A DNA stretch of 64,000 bases, taken from assembly GCF_009760915.1 (NCBI RefSeq), contig NZ_VIDQ01000016.1, positions 1-64,000 on the forward strand, given 5' to 3'. Positions 17,190 to 26,445 of this stretch are shown one piece after another (positions within the stretch are counted from its first letter, which is position 1; each line of letters starts with the position of its first letter). Source of the stretch: Azohydromonas aeria (GTDB lineage Bacteria > Pseudomonadota > Gammaproteobacteria > Burkholderiales > Burkholderiaceae_C). The notes under the pieces are model-generated. The model worked only from the letters and a program-made list of their open reading frames with translations. It was not told the DNA's origin and made no database searches. A program made the position numbers and the translations under genes.

Positions 17190-18422
17190 TCAGCCCGGGC
17201 GCAGCCACGGCGCGAACTCCCCCTCAAAACCCGCCCTGAACGCCGCTGCCAGTGCGTGCCCATGCGCGCGCAGCCGCGCCGGGTCCGCCGCCAACGCCAC
17301 CCGCAGCGCCTCGCCCGCGTCCGCCACCGCCACGCAGCCCGGCAGTCCCGGCAATTCCCAGCTCTCGACGTAGGCCCGGTGCTTGGCCGCGCCTTCCACG
17401 CTGTCCGCGCCGCCCTGCGGCGGCAGCAGGTTCAGGCGCGGGCGGCCGAAGGCGGTGGCGACGATGCGCCCGTGCAGGCTGCTGCCGCAGTAGGCCGCGC
17501 TGCCGGCCAGCAGCGCGCAGAGGTCCCAGAGATGGACGCTGTCCATCACGGCGGCCGGCGCGCGCAGCCGGGCGGCCAGGCGCCGCAGCACCGCGGCGTC
17601 GTCGTGCCAGGGCGCGGTGCCGGCCCGGAACAGCACGAGGCCCAAGTCGTGCGCGGCGGCGACGGCGTCGAGCCGCCGTGCCAGCGTGTCGAGGGTGGCG
17701 TCGTCGCCGAACTCGGCCGCGAGCTGCAGCGCCAGGTAGCCGCCGCCGAAGCGGGAGCGCAGCGCCGCGATCTCGCCGCGCGCCGCGCGGCGCCGGATGG
17801 GAGCGCCGAAGAGCCGTGCCGTCAGCACGGCCGGGTCGGGCAGCAGCCGCGCCCGCACCCCGGCCGCGGCCAGCAGTGCCTGCGTGGCCGCGTCGCGCAC
17901 CGCCACGGCGTCCATGGCGCGCAGCTTGGCCAGCGCTTCGGCGCGCAGGCGGCGCGGGCCGTGCTCCAGCCCGGCACCTCCCAGGCCCAGCGCTAGCACG
18001 GGCGCGAAGCGGCCGGCCAGCGCGCGCGGCAGCAGGTAGGGCACCTGGTCGTCCAGGCCCAGCGAGGCGCGCGTCCAGCGCCGGCGCGCCAGCGCGCGCG
18101 GCGCAAGCCAGGCGATGGCGGCGCCGGCCTCTTCGGGCGGCAGCAGCATGGCGGCGGCCTGCCAGGCGCTGCAGGTCAGCAGCTGGCCGCCCACGTGCAG
18201 CAGCGGCGCGGGCGGCTCATCCCGCGCCGGCGCGCATTGCGCCAGCGGCCGCACGCGGTGCCCGCCGTCGGCGCGCAGGTCGCGCGCGGCCAGGCCGGCG
18301 CAGCGTACGGGGCGCCCGCGCAGCAGCCGGGCCGCGACCCGGGCCAGCAGCAGGTCGCCGAAGTTGTGGCGGTCGAAGGCGCCGAAGAGGGTGACGGGCG
18401 GTGCGGGCGCGGCGGGGCTCAT
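17190..18422 (-). CDS. Polysaccharide pyruvyl transferase family protein
   Basis: A 410-residue protein resembling the polysaccharide pyruvyl transferase (CsaB-like) family: an N-terminal TLFGAFDRHNFGDLLLA segment (the usual N-x-GD entry), LLPDPAVLTARL at mid-protein (the D-x-x-x pattern after the Rossmann-like half) and CGSSLHGRIVATAFGRP near the C terminus (the S-x-LH signature). These enzymes add ketal pyruvate to surface polysaccharides. No other polysaccharide genes flank it except the GT87 protein 2 kb away, so the acceptor is unknown. It is convergent with the MBL gene, with 7 bp between stop codons. Confidence 0.75.
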   Translation of the reverse strand: MSPAAPAPPVTLFGAFDRHNFGDLLLARVAARLLRGRPVRCAGLAARDLRADGGHRVRPLAQCAPARDEPPAPLLHVGGQLLTCSAWQAAAMLLPPEEAGAAIAWLAPRALARRRWTRASLGLDDQVPYLLPRALAGRFAPVLALGLGGAGLEHGPRRLRAEALAKLRAMDAVAVRDAATQALLAAAGVRARLLPDPAVLTARLFGAPIRRRAARGEIAALRSRFGGGYLALQLAAEFGDDATLDTLARRLDAVAAAHDLGLVLFRAGTAPWHDDAAVLRRLAARLRAPAAVMDSVHLWDLCALLAGSAAYCGSSLHGRIVATAFGRPRLNLLPPQGGADSVEGAAKHRAYVESWELPGLPGCVAVADAGEALRVALAADPARLRAHGHALAAAFRAGFEGEFAPWLRPG

Positions 18423-18614
18423 CGCGCCATGGTGGCGCCGCGCGACCCGGCCGCGTGGCCGGTCGGGACCAGGCGGGCTGGCCACCGGTGCGCGGGCAGC
18501 GCATTTGCCAGGGTGCCGGTGCCCGGACCGGGGCCGTGAAAAGACCCCGGGTGCCGGCCGGCGCCGATGCCTTCGTCGGCAAGCCCAGAACAACGCAACT
18601 GGAAAGGACACGTG

Positions 18615-19235
18615 ATGGACCGCAACCTCGTCTCCCGGATCGATTCCCCGTTGCCCGCCGCCGGCCGCCGTGGCGTGCTCGGCGCGCTGGCCGGCGTGCC
18701 GCTGCTGCTGCTGGCCTCGGGCTGCGCCGTGACGCGCGGCGGCGACAAGTCGCCTGAAACGAGGCGACGCGATATCAACGCCGGCGCCGACGCCACGCTG
18801 GCGCGGCTGCACGAGCAGGTGCGCGGCTCGCGCGAGGTCACGTCCAAGGCCAACGGGCTGCTGGTGTTCCCCTCCATCCTGGCCGCCGGCCTGGTGGTGG
18901 GCGGCGAGTACGGCGAGGGCGTGCTGCGCGCCGGGGGCCGTCCCCAGGGCTACTACCGCGCTGCCAGCGGCTCCTTCGGCTTCCAGGCCGGGGCGCAGTC
19001 CAAGGCGGTGGTGATCGCGTTCCTGTCGCAGGCCGCGCTGGACAAGTTCCGCAACAGCAACGGCTGGACCGCGGGCGTGGACGGCTCGGTGGCGCTGGCC
19101 AAGATCGGCGCCAACGGCGAGGTGGACACCAACTCGATCCGCGGCGACGTTGCCGCCTTCGCGCTGACCAACGCGGGGCTCATGTACAACCTGACCATCG
19201 AGGGCACCAAGATCGCCCGCATCAACGACCTGTGA
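18615..19235 (+). CDS. SYLF (YSC84-like) domain lipoprotein
   Basis: A 206-residue lipoprotein. Signal sequence with lipobox LLLASGC (Cys37), then a SYLF/Ysc84 lipid-binding domain: ANGLLVFPSILAAGLVVGGEYGEGVL, RAASGSFGFQAGAQSKAVVIAFLSQAALDKF and SVALAKIGANGEVDT. The domain binds phosphoinositides in eukaryotes; bacterial members are outer-membrane or periplasmic lipoproteins of unknown function. GGAAAGGA lies 8 nt upstream of the ATG at 18615, which fixes the start. It is followed by a repeat element that ends in a T-run and may serve as its terminator. Confidence 0.88.
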   Translation: MDRNLVSRIDSPLPAAGRRGVLGALAGVPLLLLASGCAVTRGGDKSPETRRRDINAGADATLARLHEQVRGSREVTSKANGLLVFPSILAAGLVVGGEYGEGVLRAGGRPQGYYRAASGSFGFQAGAQSKAVVIAFLSQAALDKFRNSNGWTAGVDGSVALAKIGANGEVDTNSIRGDVAAFALTNAGLMYNLTIEGTKIARINDL

Positions 19236-19271
19236 GGGCGACCGGGTCAGCCTCGTCAGGCTGACCCCCTC

Positions 19272-19378
19272 CCGTTCGCCCTGAGCTTGTCGAAGGGCAG
19301 GCGCTGATATGCCGGCGCGTCAGAGGCTTCGACAGGGCTCTCCTGAGCTTGTCGAAGGGCTCAGCCCGAACGGTTTTT
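19272..19378 (+). repeat. Composite repeat element with CCTGAGCTTGTCGAAGGGC units
   Basis: Two identical 19-bp direct copies (19280-19298 and 19342-19360) and one inverted partial copy (around 19326-19340, CTTCGACAGGGCT). All are enclosed by inverted ends CCGTTCG (19272-19278) and CGAACGG (19367-19373), followed by TTTTT. This is a REP-like family, common in Proteobacteria, distinct from the pair at 6149-6272. It may also terminate the upstream SYLF gene. Confidence 0.8.
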
Positions 19379-19406
19379 GTAGTACGCCAACGGCCTCGAA
19401 CCCGGC

Positions 19407-20114
19407 TCAGTCCAGCGGCCGCATCCGCCCGCGCACCATCGGGCCGTTGAAGAAGGGCGGCAGCGGCTGGCCCTGGCGCTGCAGCTCCTGGCGGTAGTCG
19501 CGCAGCATCATCCAGCGCTGGTAGGGCTCGTCGCGGCCCGACAGCGCCACCGACAGCCGCATGACCCAGCCGTGCGTTTGCGAGGGCGGGGCGCCGGCGG
19601 GCGTGAGCAGCATCCACGCCGCCAGCGCCGCCACCAGCGTGCGCGGCGCGTGCAGCGGCGGCGCGTGCATGCGGCGCAGCGCCACGAAGCTGGCGGCGGC
19701 ACCCAGCACGAAGCCCAGCACGGCCTCCACCGGCGAGTGCGCCTGCACCACCACGCGCGACCAGGCGATCAGCGCCGCCAGCCCCAGCCCGGTGAGTTCC
19801 GCGGCGAGTTGGCGGCGCGGGCCGCGGTCGGCCACCAGCACGCGCGCCAGCACCGGCAGCACCGCGGCGGCGAACATGGCGTGGCCCGAGATGCCGGTGA
19901 AGTTCAGCGGCGCGTAGCCGATCTCCCAGCCGAAGAAAGCCACCTTGGTGATGGTGGTCAGCAGCGCCGCCACGCCCGTGCAGGCGGCCCACCACAGCGC
20001 CGCGTGCGGCTTGTGCGAGCGCAGCGCCAGCCACGCCGAGGTGGCGAGCATGGCGGGCAGCAGGATCTGGGCTTCGCCCAGGCGCGTCAGCAGGTTCCAG
20101 AAGTCCAGCGGCAT
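19407..20114 (-). CDS. PAP2-family phosphatase
   Basis: A 235-residue integral membrane phosphatase of the PAP2 superfamily. It has several hydrophobic helices, the SGH motif in FTGISGHAMFAAA (His78, acid/base) and the third motif SRVVVQAHSPVEAVLG (Arg120, His126 nucleophile). The first motif is weak (KVAFFGWE, Lys57), as in many short bacterial PAP2 proteins. The likely substrate is a lipid phosphate or undecaprenyl diphosphate at the periplasmic face. The C-terminal 50 residues are soluble and atypical. Confidence 0.85.
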   Translation of the reverse strand: MPLDFWNLLTRLGEAQILLPAMLATSAWLALRSHKPHAALWWAACTGVAALLTTITKVAFFGWEIGYAPLNFTGISGHAMFAAAVLPVLARVLVADRGPRRQLAAELTGLGLAALIAWSRVVVQAHSPVEAVLGFVLGAAASFVALRRMHAPPLHAPRTLVAALAAWMLLTPAGAPPSQTHGWVMRLSVALSGRDEPYQRWMMLRDYRQELQRQGQPLPPFFNGPMVRGRMRPLD

Positions 20115-20208
20115 GTCGTCCGCGCGGCCGGCGCGGTGGGGCAGTGAAAACCGGTGGGCAGCTTACTGGAGGGGCCCGCCGCGGCGGGCCCAAAAGTCAG
20201 GGTTCACC

Positions 20209-21090
20209 CTAGGCAAAACGGCCGGCGCGGAAGTCCTCCACGGCCTGGAACACCTGCTCGTTCGTGTTCATGACGAAGGGGCCGTACTGCGCGATGGGTT
20301 CGTTCAGCGGCTGCCCGGCGATGAGCAGGGCGCGCGCGCCTTCGGGACCGGCCGCCAGGCGCACGCCGTCGCTGCCGGCCTCGTTGCGCAGGATCGCCAT
20401 GCGCTGCAGCGGCACGGCCGTGCCGGCGATGTCCAGCGCGCCGCGATAGACGTAGGCAAACGCGTTGTGTCCCGGCGGCAGGGCCTGCTCGAAGGCCGCG
20501 CCCGGCGGCAGCTGCAGATCCAGGTACAGCGGCTCGGTGCGCTCGCGTTGCACCGCGCCGGCCACGCCGTGGCTCGTGCCGGCGATGACGCGCACGCGCA
20601 CCCCTTCGGCGCTGGTGAACTCCGGGATCTCGCCGGAGGCGATGTCGCGGTAGCCGGGCTCGCACAGCTTCCGGTCCGAGGGCAGGTTCAGCCAGAGCTG
20701 GAAGCCCTCCATGCGGCCTTCCTGCTGCTCGGGGATCTCGCTGTGCACCAGGCCGCGGCCGGCGGTCATCCACTGAACGCCGCCGCCCGCCAGCAGCCCC
20801 TCGTGGCCGGCGCTGTCGCGGTGGCGCAGGCGGCCGGCGATCATGTAGGTCACGGTCTCGAAGCCGCGGTGCGGGTGATCGGGAAAGCCGGCGATGTAGT
20901 CGTCGGGGTTGTCGGTGCCGAAGGCATCGAGCATCAGGAACGGGTCGAGCCGGCGCTGCAGCGGCTGCGTCAGCACGCGCGTGAGTTTTACCCCTGCACC
21001 ATCGCTCGTCGGCATGCCTGTCACCAGGCGTTCGACGCTGCGCGGGTGGCGGACGGTGTCAGGGGTGGTGGCGGAGGTGGTGGTGTCCAT
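20209..21090 (-). CDS. Pirin family protein (cupin dioxygenase-like)
   Basis: A 293-residue bicupin. The metal site is complete: His72 and His74 in DHPHRGFETVTY, His116 and Glu118 in VHSEIP, as in human pirin and E. coli YhhW (quercetinase activity). GGGVQWMTAGRGLVHSE is the family signature. A second cupin and the pirin C-terminal domain (about 190-290) follow. The start at 21090 gives MDTTTSATTPDTVRHPRSVERL; a longer frame exists but the added residues are unlike the family. No regulator or flavonoid pathway gene is adjacent, so the physiological substrate is unknown. Confidence 0.92.
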   Translation of the reverse strand: MDTTTSATTPDTVRHPRSVERLVTGMPTSDGAGVKLTRVLTQPLQRRLDPFLMLDAFGTDNPDDYIAGFPDHPHRGFETVTYMIAGRLRHRDSAGHEGLLAGGGVQWMTAGRGLVHSEIPEQQEGRMEGFQLWLNLPSDRKLCEPGYRDIASGEIPEFTSAEGVRVRVIAGTSHGVAGAVQRERTEPLYLDLQLPPGAAFEQALPPGHNAFAYVYRGALDIAGTAVPLQRMAILRNEAGSDGVRLAAGPEGARALLIAGQPLNEPIAQYGPFVMNTNEQVFQAVEDFRAGRFA

Positions 21091-21159
21091 GCAGGTCACT
21101 GTAGGCGCCGCATCCCGCCTTGGCATTGCATGCGGCTGCATGCCGGGTTCCATGAAACG

Positions 21160-21185
21160 AAAGGGGCCGCCCCGAGGGCGGCCCC
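21160..21185 (-). terminator. Intrinsic terminator after terC
   Basis: A perfect 10-bp stem (21163-21172 with 21176-21185) with a 3-nt loop. On the - strand it is followed by TTTCGTTTC. It lies 53 bp beyond the terC stop. Confidence 0.85.
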
Positions 21186-21237
21186 GTCAGTCAGCGCGTG
21201 GCGCGGTGCTGCGGCGCCTTGGCGCCGCCCAGGGTGT

Positions 21238-21999
<762 letters not shown>

Positions 22000-22229
22000 C
22001 GAGGTGTGTCCTTTGGGCTGGGCGGCGCGGAGTCCGTGTCCGGGCGCCGCGGGACGCGCGCTTTCAGCATGCGGCATGCCGTGCGTGCGGGCGCGATGCC
22101 CATGATGCCCGCGGCGCGGGCACCGGCGGTGCCCGGCGCGCGGCCCTCGCATTGCCGCCGCGGCGCCATTTCGCGCATGATCCTTCGGACCATCCCACCC
22201 CGGGCCCGCGGGCCCGTCCGTTGACAACG

Positions 22230-24209
22230 ATGTCCAACAAGCCTGCCGCACCCACGCGGCGCGACCGCCGCCGCTGCGCGGCGCTGCTGTTCTCCACGGG
22301 ACTGTGGCCGGCCTGGCCGGCGCTGGCGGCGCTGGCGGCCTCCAGGAGCGCTGGCGCCGCCGCTCCCATTGCCCCCGCCACGCCCGCCCCGGCCCCGGCC
22401 GACGCCGCGGGCGCCGTGCCCGAAGGCGGGCGCTGGGTGCATGCGCTGGCCGCCTTCGGCGAGCCCAGGTACCCGCCGGGCTTCACGCACTTCGAGTACG
22501 TCCGGCCCGACGCGCCCAAGGGCGGCGTGCTGCGGCTGCGCAACCCGGACCGGCGCTCCAGCTTCGACAAGTTCAACCCCTTCACCGTGCGCGGCAACGC
22601 GCCGGCGGGGGTGTCGCTGTTCATGTTCGAGGGGCTGTGCACCGCCTCCGACGACGAGCCGCAGACCATGTACGGGCTGCTGGCGGAGGCCTTCCTGGTG
22701 GCGCCGGACCGCTCCTCGGTCACGTTCCGGCTGCATCCGCGGGCACGCTTCGCCAACGGCGACCCGGTGACGGCCGAGGACGTGAGGTTCAGCTTCGAGC
22801 GCCTCACCAGCAAGCAGGCCTCGCCGGCGCTGGTGCAGACCTACGCGCCGGCCGGCCCGGTGACGGTGCTCGACGAGCGCACGGTGCGTTTCGGCATCAA
22901 GGACCGCAGCATGGACACGGTGTTCCTGGTCGGGGGCCTGCCGGTGTTCTCGCGCAAGTGGGGTCTGGGGACGGACGGCAAGATGAAGCCGCTGGACCAG
23001 GTCGTCACGGAATACCCCATCACCACCGGCCCCTACACCATCGCCGCGGTGGACATGGGCCGGCGCATCGAGTTCCGGCGCAACCCGGACTACTGGGCCA
23101 AGGACCATCCGGCGCGCCGCGGCTGGTTCAACTTCGACCGTGTCGTCTACCGCATGTACAAGGACGCCGCGGTGGCCTTCGAGGCCTTCAAGACCGGCGA
23201 GTACGACCTCTACAAGGAGTACAGCTCGCGCGCCTGGGTGCGCCAGCACCAGGGGCCGAAGTGGGAGGACGGGCGCATCGTCAAGAAGTCCTTCGAGACC
23301 GCCACCGGCCAGGGGCTGCAGAGCCACCAGTTCAACACCCGGCGCGAGCTGCTGCGCGACCGGCGCGTGCGCGAGGCCATCGCGCTGGCCTACGACTTCG
23401 AGCGCATCAACCGCTTCGGGCTGCTCAAGCGCGCCTACAGCGTGTTCAACAACTCCGAGTTCGCGGCCGAGGGGCTGCCCTCGCCGGGCGAGCTGGCGCT
23501 GCTGGAGCCCTACCGCCGCGAGCTGCCGGCCGAGGTGTTCGGCCCGGCGTTCCGCCCGCCCAGCACCGCCGGCGGCGCGCCCGACCTGCGGCGCAACCTG
23601 CTCAAGGCGCGCGCGCTGCTGGAGGACGCGGGCTGGAAGCTCGCCGCCGACGGCCGGCTGCGCAACGCGCAGGGGCGTGCGCTGGAGCTGGAGTACCTCA
23701 ACCCCGGTGACAGCGGCGGGCGCATCGCCGACTGGCAGAAGAACTGCGACAAGCTCGGCATCACGCTGCGCGAGCGCAACGTCGATTTCGCGCTCTACCG
23801 CAACCGGCTGGAGAACTACGACTTCGACGTCATCACCATCGTCGAGGGCAAGTTCACGCTGCCCAATGCCGCGGGCTACATCACCAGCTACGGCTCGCAG
23901 GCCGCCGACGAGAAGGGCAACGGCAACTTCCGCGGCATCAAGAGCGCGGCCATCGACCACATCCTGGCCGTCATGGCCAAGGTGCAGACCCTGGCCGAGC
24001 TGCGCGACTGCTGCCGTGCCATGGACCGCATCGTGATGTGGAACCACTGGCAGGTGCCCGACGTGTACGTCGCGGCCGAGCGGGCCTCGTACTGGAACCG
24101 CTTCGGCATACCGGCCAAGCCGCCGCTGTACTTCAGCATCGACACCGCGGGCGAGAACAGCGCCTGGCCGATCATGTGCTGGTGGATCCCGGACTCCGAA
24201 AGGCGCTGA
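22230..24209 (+). CDS. yejA: Peptide ABC transporter substrate-binding protein, YejA-like
   Basis: A 659-residue extracytoplasmic solute-binding protein of family 5 (oligopeptide type). The N terminus has an Arg-rich stretch and a hydrophobic segment (about 15-45), consistent with export, followed by a mature domain with HALAAFGEPRYPPGFTHFEY (typical YejA opening), DPVTAEDVRFSFERL and IDFSKL-like segments. In E. coli YejABEF imports peptides and microcin C. The ATG at 22230 gives a plausible signal; the frame is open another 26 codons upstream. First gene of a four-gene operon with yejB, yejE and yejF, each within 11 bp or overlapping. Confidence 0.9.
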   Translation: MSNKPAAPTRRDRRRCAALLFSTGLWPAWPALAALAASRSAGAAAPIAPATPAPAPADAAGAVPEGGRWVHALAAFGEPRYPPGFTHFEYVRPDAPKGGVLRLRNPDRRSSFDKFNPFTVRGNAPAGVSLFMFEGLCTASDDEPQTMYGLLAEAFLVAPDRSSVTFRLHPRARFANGDPVTAEDVRFSFERLTSKQASPALVQTYAPAGPVTVLDERTVRFGIKDRSMDTVFLVGGLPVFSRKWGLGTDGKMKPLDQVVTEYPITTGPYTIAAVDMGRRIEFRRNPDYWAKDHPARRGWFNFDRVVYRMYKDAAVAFEAFKTGEYDLYKEYSSRAWVRQHQGPKWEDGRIVKKSFETATGQGLQSHQFNTRRELLRDRRVREAIALAYDFERINRFGLLKRAYSVFNNSEFAAEGLPSPGELALLEPYRRELPAEVFGPAFRPPSTAGGAPDLRRNLLKARALLEDAGWKLAADGRLRNAQGRALELEYLNPGDSGGRIADWQKNCDKLGITLRERNVDFALYRNRLENYDFDVITIVEGKFTLPNAAGYITSYGSQAADEKGNGNFRGIKSAAIDHILAVMAKVQTLAELRDCCRAMDRIVMWNHWQVPDVYVAAERASYWNRFGIPAKPPLYFSIDTAGENSAWPIMCWWIPDSERR

Positions 24210-24215
24210 CGACCG

Positions 24216-25253
24216 ATGCTCGGCTACATCCTCAAGCGGCTGCTGCTCATGATCCCCACGCTGCTGGGGGCGCTGACCATCACCTTCATCGTGATCCAGT
24301 TCGTGCCCGGCGGGCCGGTGGAGCAGCTCATGGCCGAGGCCCGCGCCAACCAGCGCGGCGGCGACAGCGACGCCTACAAGGCCGGGCGCGACAGCGACGC
24401 GCGCCAGATCGAGGAGCTCAAGAAGCTCTACGGCTTCGACAAGCCCGCGCACGTGCGCTACGTCGAGATGCTGGGCCAGTTCGCGCGCTTCGACCTGGGC
24501 ACGAGCTTCCTGCAGAACAAGGACGTGTGGACGCTCATCAAGGAGAAGCTGCCGGTGTCGATCTCGCTGGGGCTGTGGTCCTTCTTCATCTCGTACCTGA
24601 TATCGATCCCGCTGGGCGTGGCCAAGGCGGTGCGCGAGGGCACGCGCTTCGATGCGTTCACGACGCTGCTGGTGCTGGTGGGCTACGCGATTCCCGGCTT
24701 CGTGCTGGGGGTGCTGCTGATCGTGCTGTTTGCCGGCGGCACCTTCTACGAATGGTTCCCGCTGCGCGGGCTGACCTCGGACAACTGGGCCGAGCTGTCG
24801 TGGCCGGCGCGCATCGCCGACTACTTCTGGCACTTGACCCTGCCGCTGATCTGCCTCGTGATCGGCAGCTTTGCCGTGATGACCATGCTGACCAAGAACA
24901 CCTTCGTCGAGGAGATGCGCAAGCAGTACGTGCTGGTGGCGCGCGCCAAGGGGCTGTCGCAGCGGCGCGTGCTCTACAAGCACATCTTCAGGAACGCGCT
25001 GATCCCGCTGGTGACGGGCTTTCCGGCGGCCTTCATCGGCGCCTTCTTCGCAGGATCCGTGCTGATCGAGACGCTGTTTTCGCTCGATGGCCTGGGGCTG
25101 CTGGCCTACGAGTCCGTGATCCGGCGCGACTATCCCGTCGTGCTCGGGTCGCTGTACCTCTTCACGCTGATCGGCCTGGTGGTCAAGCTGATCTCCGACC
25201 TGCTGTACGTGGTGGTCGATCCGCGCGTGCAGTTCGGCAGCGTGGCTAAGTGA
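24216..25253 (+). CDS. yejB: Peptide ABC transporter permease, YejB-like
   Basis: A 345-residue binding-protein-dependent permease with the OppB-type N terminus (MLGYILKRLLLMIPTLLGALTITFIVIQFVPGGPVEQ), six predicted helices and the EAA loop VARAKGLSQRRVLYKHIFRNALIPLVTGFP. The insertion of about 40 charged residues after the first helix (RANQRGGDSDAYKAGRDSDARQIEELKKLYGF) is characteristic of YejB. It starts 6 bp after yejA. Confidence 0.95.
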   Translation: MLGYILKRLLLMIPTLLGALTITFIVIQFVPGGPVEQLMAEARANQRGGDSDAYKAGRDSDARQIEELKKLYGFDKPAHVRYVEMLGQFARFDLGTSFLQNKDVWTLIKEKLPVSISLGLWSFFISYLISIPLGVAKAVREGTRFDAFTTLLVLVGYAIPGFVLGVLLIVLFAGGTFYEWFPLRGLTSDNWAELSWPARIADYFWHLTLPLICLVIGSFAVMTMLTKNTFVEEMRKQYVLVARAKGLSQRRVLYKHIFRNALIPLVTGFPAAFIGAFFAGSVLIETLFSLDGLGLLAYESVIRRDYPVVLGSLYLFTLIGLVVKLISDLLYVVVDPRVQFGSVAK

Positions 25254-25263
25254 GGCGCGGCGC

Positions 25264-26445
25264 ATGAGCTCATCCCCCCTCCTGCCCGGCGCCTCCGGCG
25301 CCCCCGGCCGCGGCCCGGCCACGCCCGCCGCCGCCCAGGGCACCGACCGGCCCGTGGACCTGATGCCCGACGCGCCCGCGGGCGCGGCCGACGCCGCCGC
25401 CGCGCCGGCGCCCGCGGCGGCGCAGGCGTCCCGCTCGCGCAACCAGCGCGCCTGGGCCCGTTTCAAGCGCAACCGCGTGGGCTACGTCTCGCTGTGGCTG
25501 TTCATCGCGATGCTGGTGGTCTCGACGCTGGCCGAGCTGGTGAGCAACGACCGGCCGCTGGTGGCGAAGTACGAGGGGCGCTGGTTCTTCCCCGTGCTCA
25601 GCAACCCGCCGGAGACGGCGCTGGGCGGCGACTTCGCCACGCCCACCGACTGGAAGGACCCCTTCATCGCCGCGCAGTTCGACAAGCCTGGCAACTGGCG
25701 GCTGGGCACCGTCAACCCGCATTCCGCCACCTCCACCGACTACTTCTCCAGGCAGCCCGACCCGGCGCCGCCGGGCGCGCGCAACGTGCTGGGCACCGAC
25801 AGCCAGGGCCGCGACATGCTGGCGCGGCTGCTCTACGGCTTCAGGGTGAGCATCTGGTTCGCGCTGGCGCTGACCTTCGTCGGCACGGTGCTGGGCGTGC
25901 TGGCCGGCGCGATGCAGGGCTACTTCGGCGGCAAGCTGGACCTGACCCTTCAACGGGTCATCGAGGTCTGGGGCGCGGTGCCGGAGCTGTACCTGCTGAT
26001 CATCTTCGCGTCGATCTTCGAGCCCTCGCTGCTGCTGCTGCTGATCCTGCTGTCGCTGTGGGGCTGGATGGGACTGTCGGACTACGTGCGCGCGGAGTTC
26101 CTGCGCAACCGCTCGCTGGACTTCGTCAAGGCGGCGCGGGCGCTGGGGCTGACGAACCGGCAGATCATCTTCCGCCACGTGCTGCCCAACTCGCTCACGC
26201 CGGTGATCACGTTCCTGCCGTTCCGCATGAGCGCGGCGATCCTGGCGCTGACCTCGCTGGACTTCCTGGGCCTGGGCGTGCCGCCCACCGTGCCCTCGCT
26301 CGGTGAGCTGCTCAACCAGGGCAAGGCCAACCTCGACGCCTGGTGGATCATCGTCCCGACCTTCATCCTGCTCGCGCTCACGATGCTGCTGCTGACCTTC
26401 ATCGGCGACGCGCTGCGCGACGCCTTCGACACGCGCAAGTCATGA
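25264..26445 (+). CDS. yejE: Peptide ABC transporter permease, YejE-like
   Basis: A 393-residue OppC-type permease. An unusually long Ala/Pro-rich N-terminal tail (about 1-55) precedes RNQRAWARFKRNRVGYVSLWLF. The large periplasmic loop between helices 1 and 2 (LVSNDRPLVAKYEGRWFFPVLSNPPETALGG) and the GTDSQGRDMLARLLYGFRVS motif identify YejE. The EAA loop is AARALGLTNRQIIFRHVLPNSLTPVI. It starts 10 bp after yejB and its stop overlaps the yejF start (ATGA). Confidence 0.94.
   Translation: MSSSPLLPGASGAPGRGPATPAAAQGTDRPVDLMPDAPAGAADAAAAPAPAAAQASRSRNQRAWARFKRNRVGYVSLWLFIAMLVVSTLAELVSNDRPLVAKYEGRWFFPVLSNPPETALGGDFATPTDWKDPFIAAQFDKPGNWRLGTVNPHSATSTDYFSRQPDPAPPGARNVLGTDSQGRDMLARLLYGFRVSIWFALALTFVGTVLGVLAGAMQGYFGGKLDLTLQRVIEVWGAVPELYLLIIFASIFEPSLLLLLILLSLWGWMGLSDYVRAEFLRNRSLDFVKAARALGLTNRQIIFRHVLPNSLTPVITFLPFRMSAAILALTSLDFLGLGVPPTVPSLGELLNQGKANLDAWWIIVPTFILLALTMLLLTFIGDALRDAFDTRKS

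Noticed and set aside
22000-22229. Possible yybP-ykoY manganese riboswitch upstream of terC
   Set aside because: The conserved loop motifs of that riboswitch are not found on the - strand here; only generic GC-rich dyads are seen.
22221-22232. TTGACA directly before the yejA ATG, resembling a -35 box
   Set aside because: It lies 4 bp from the start codon, with no -10 element in a usable position.
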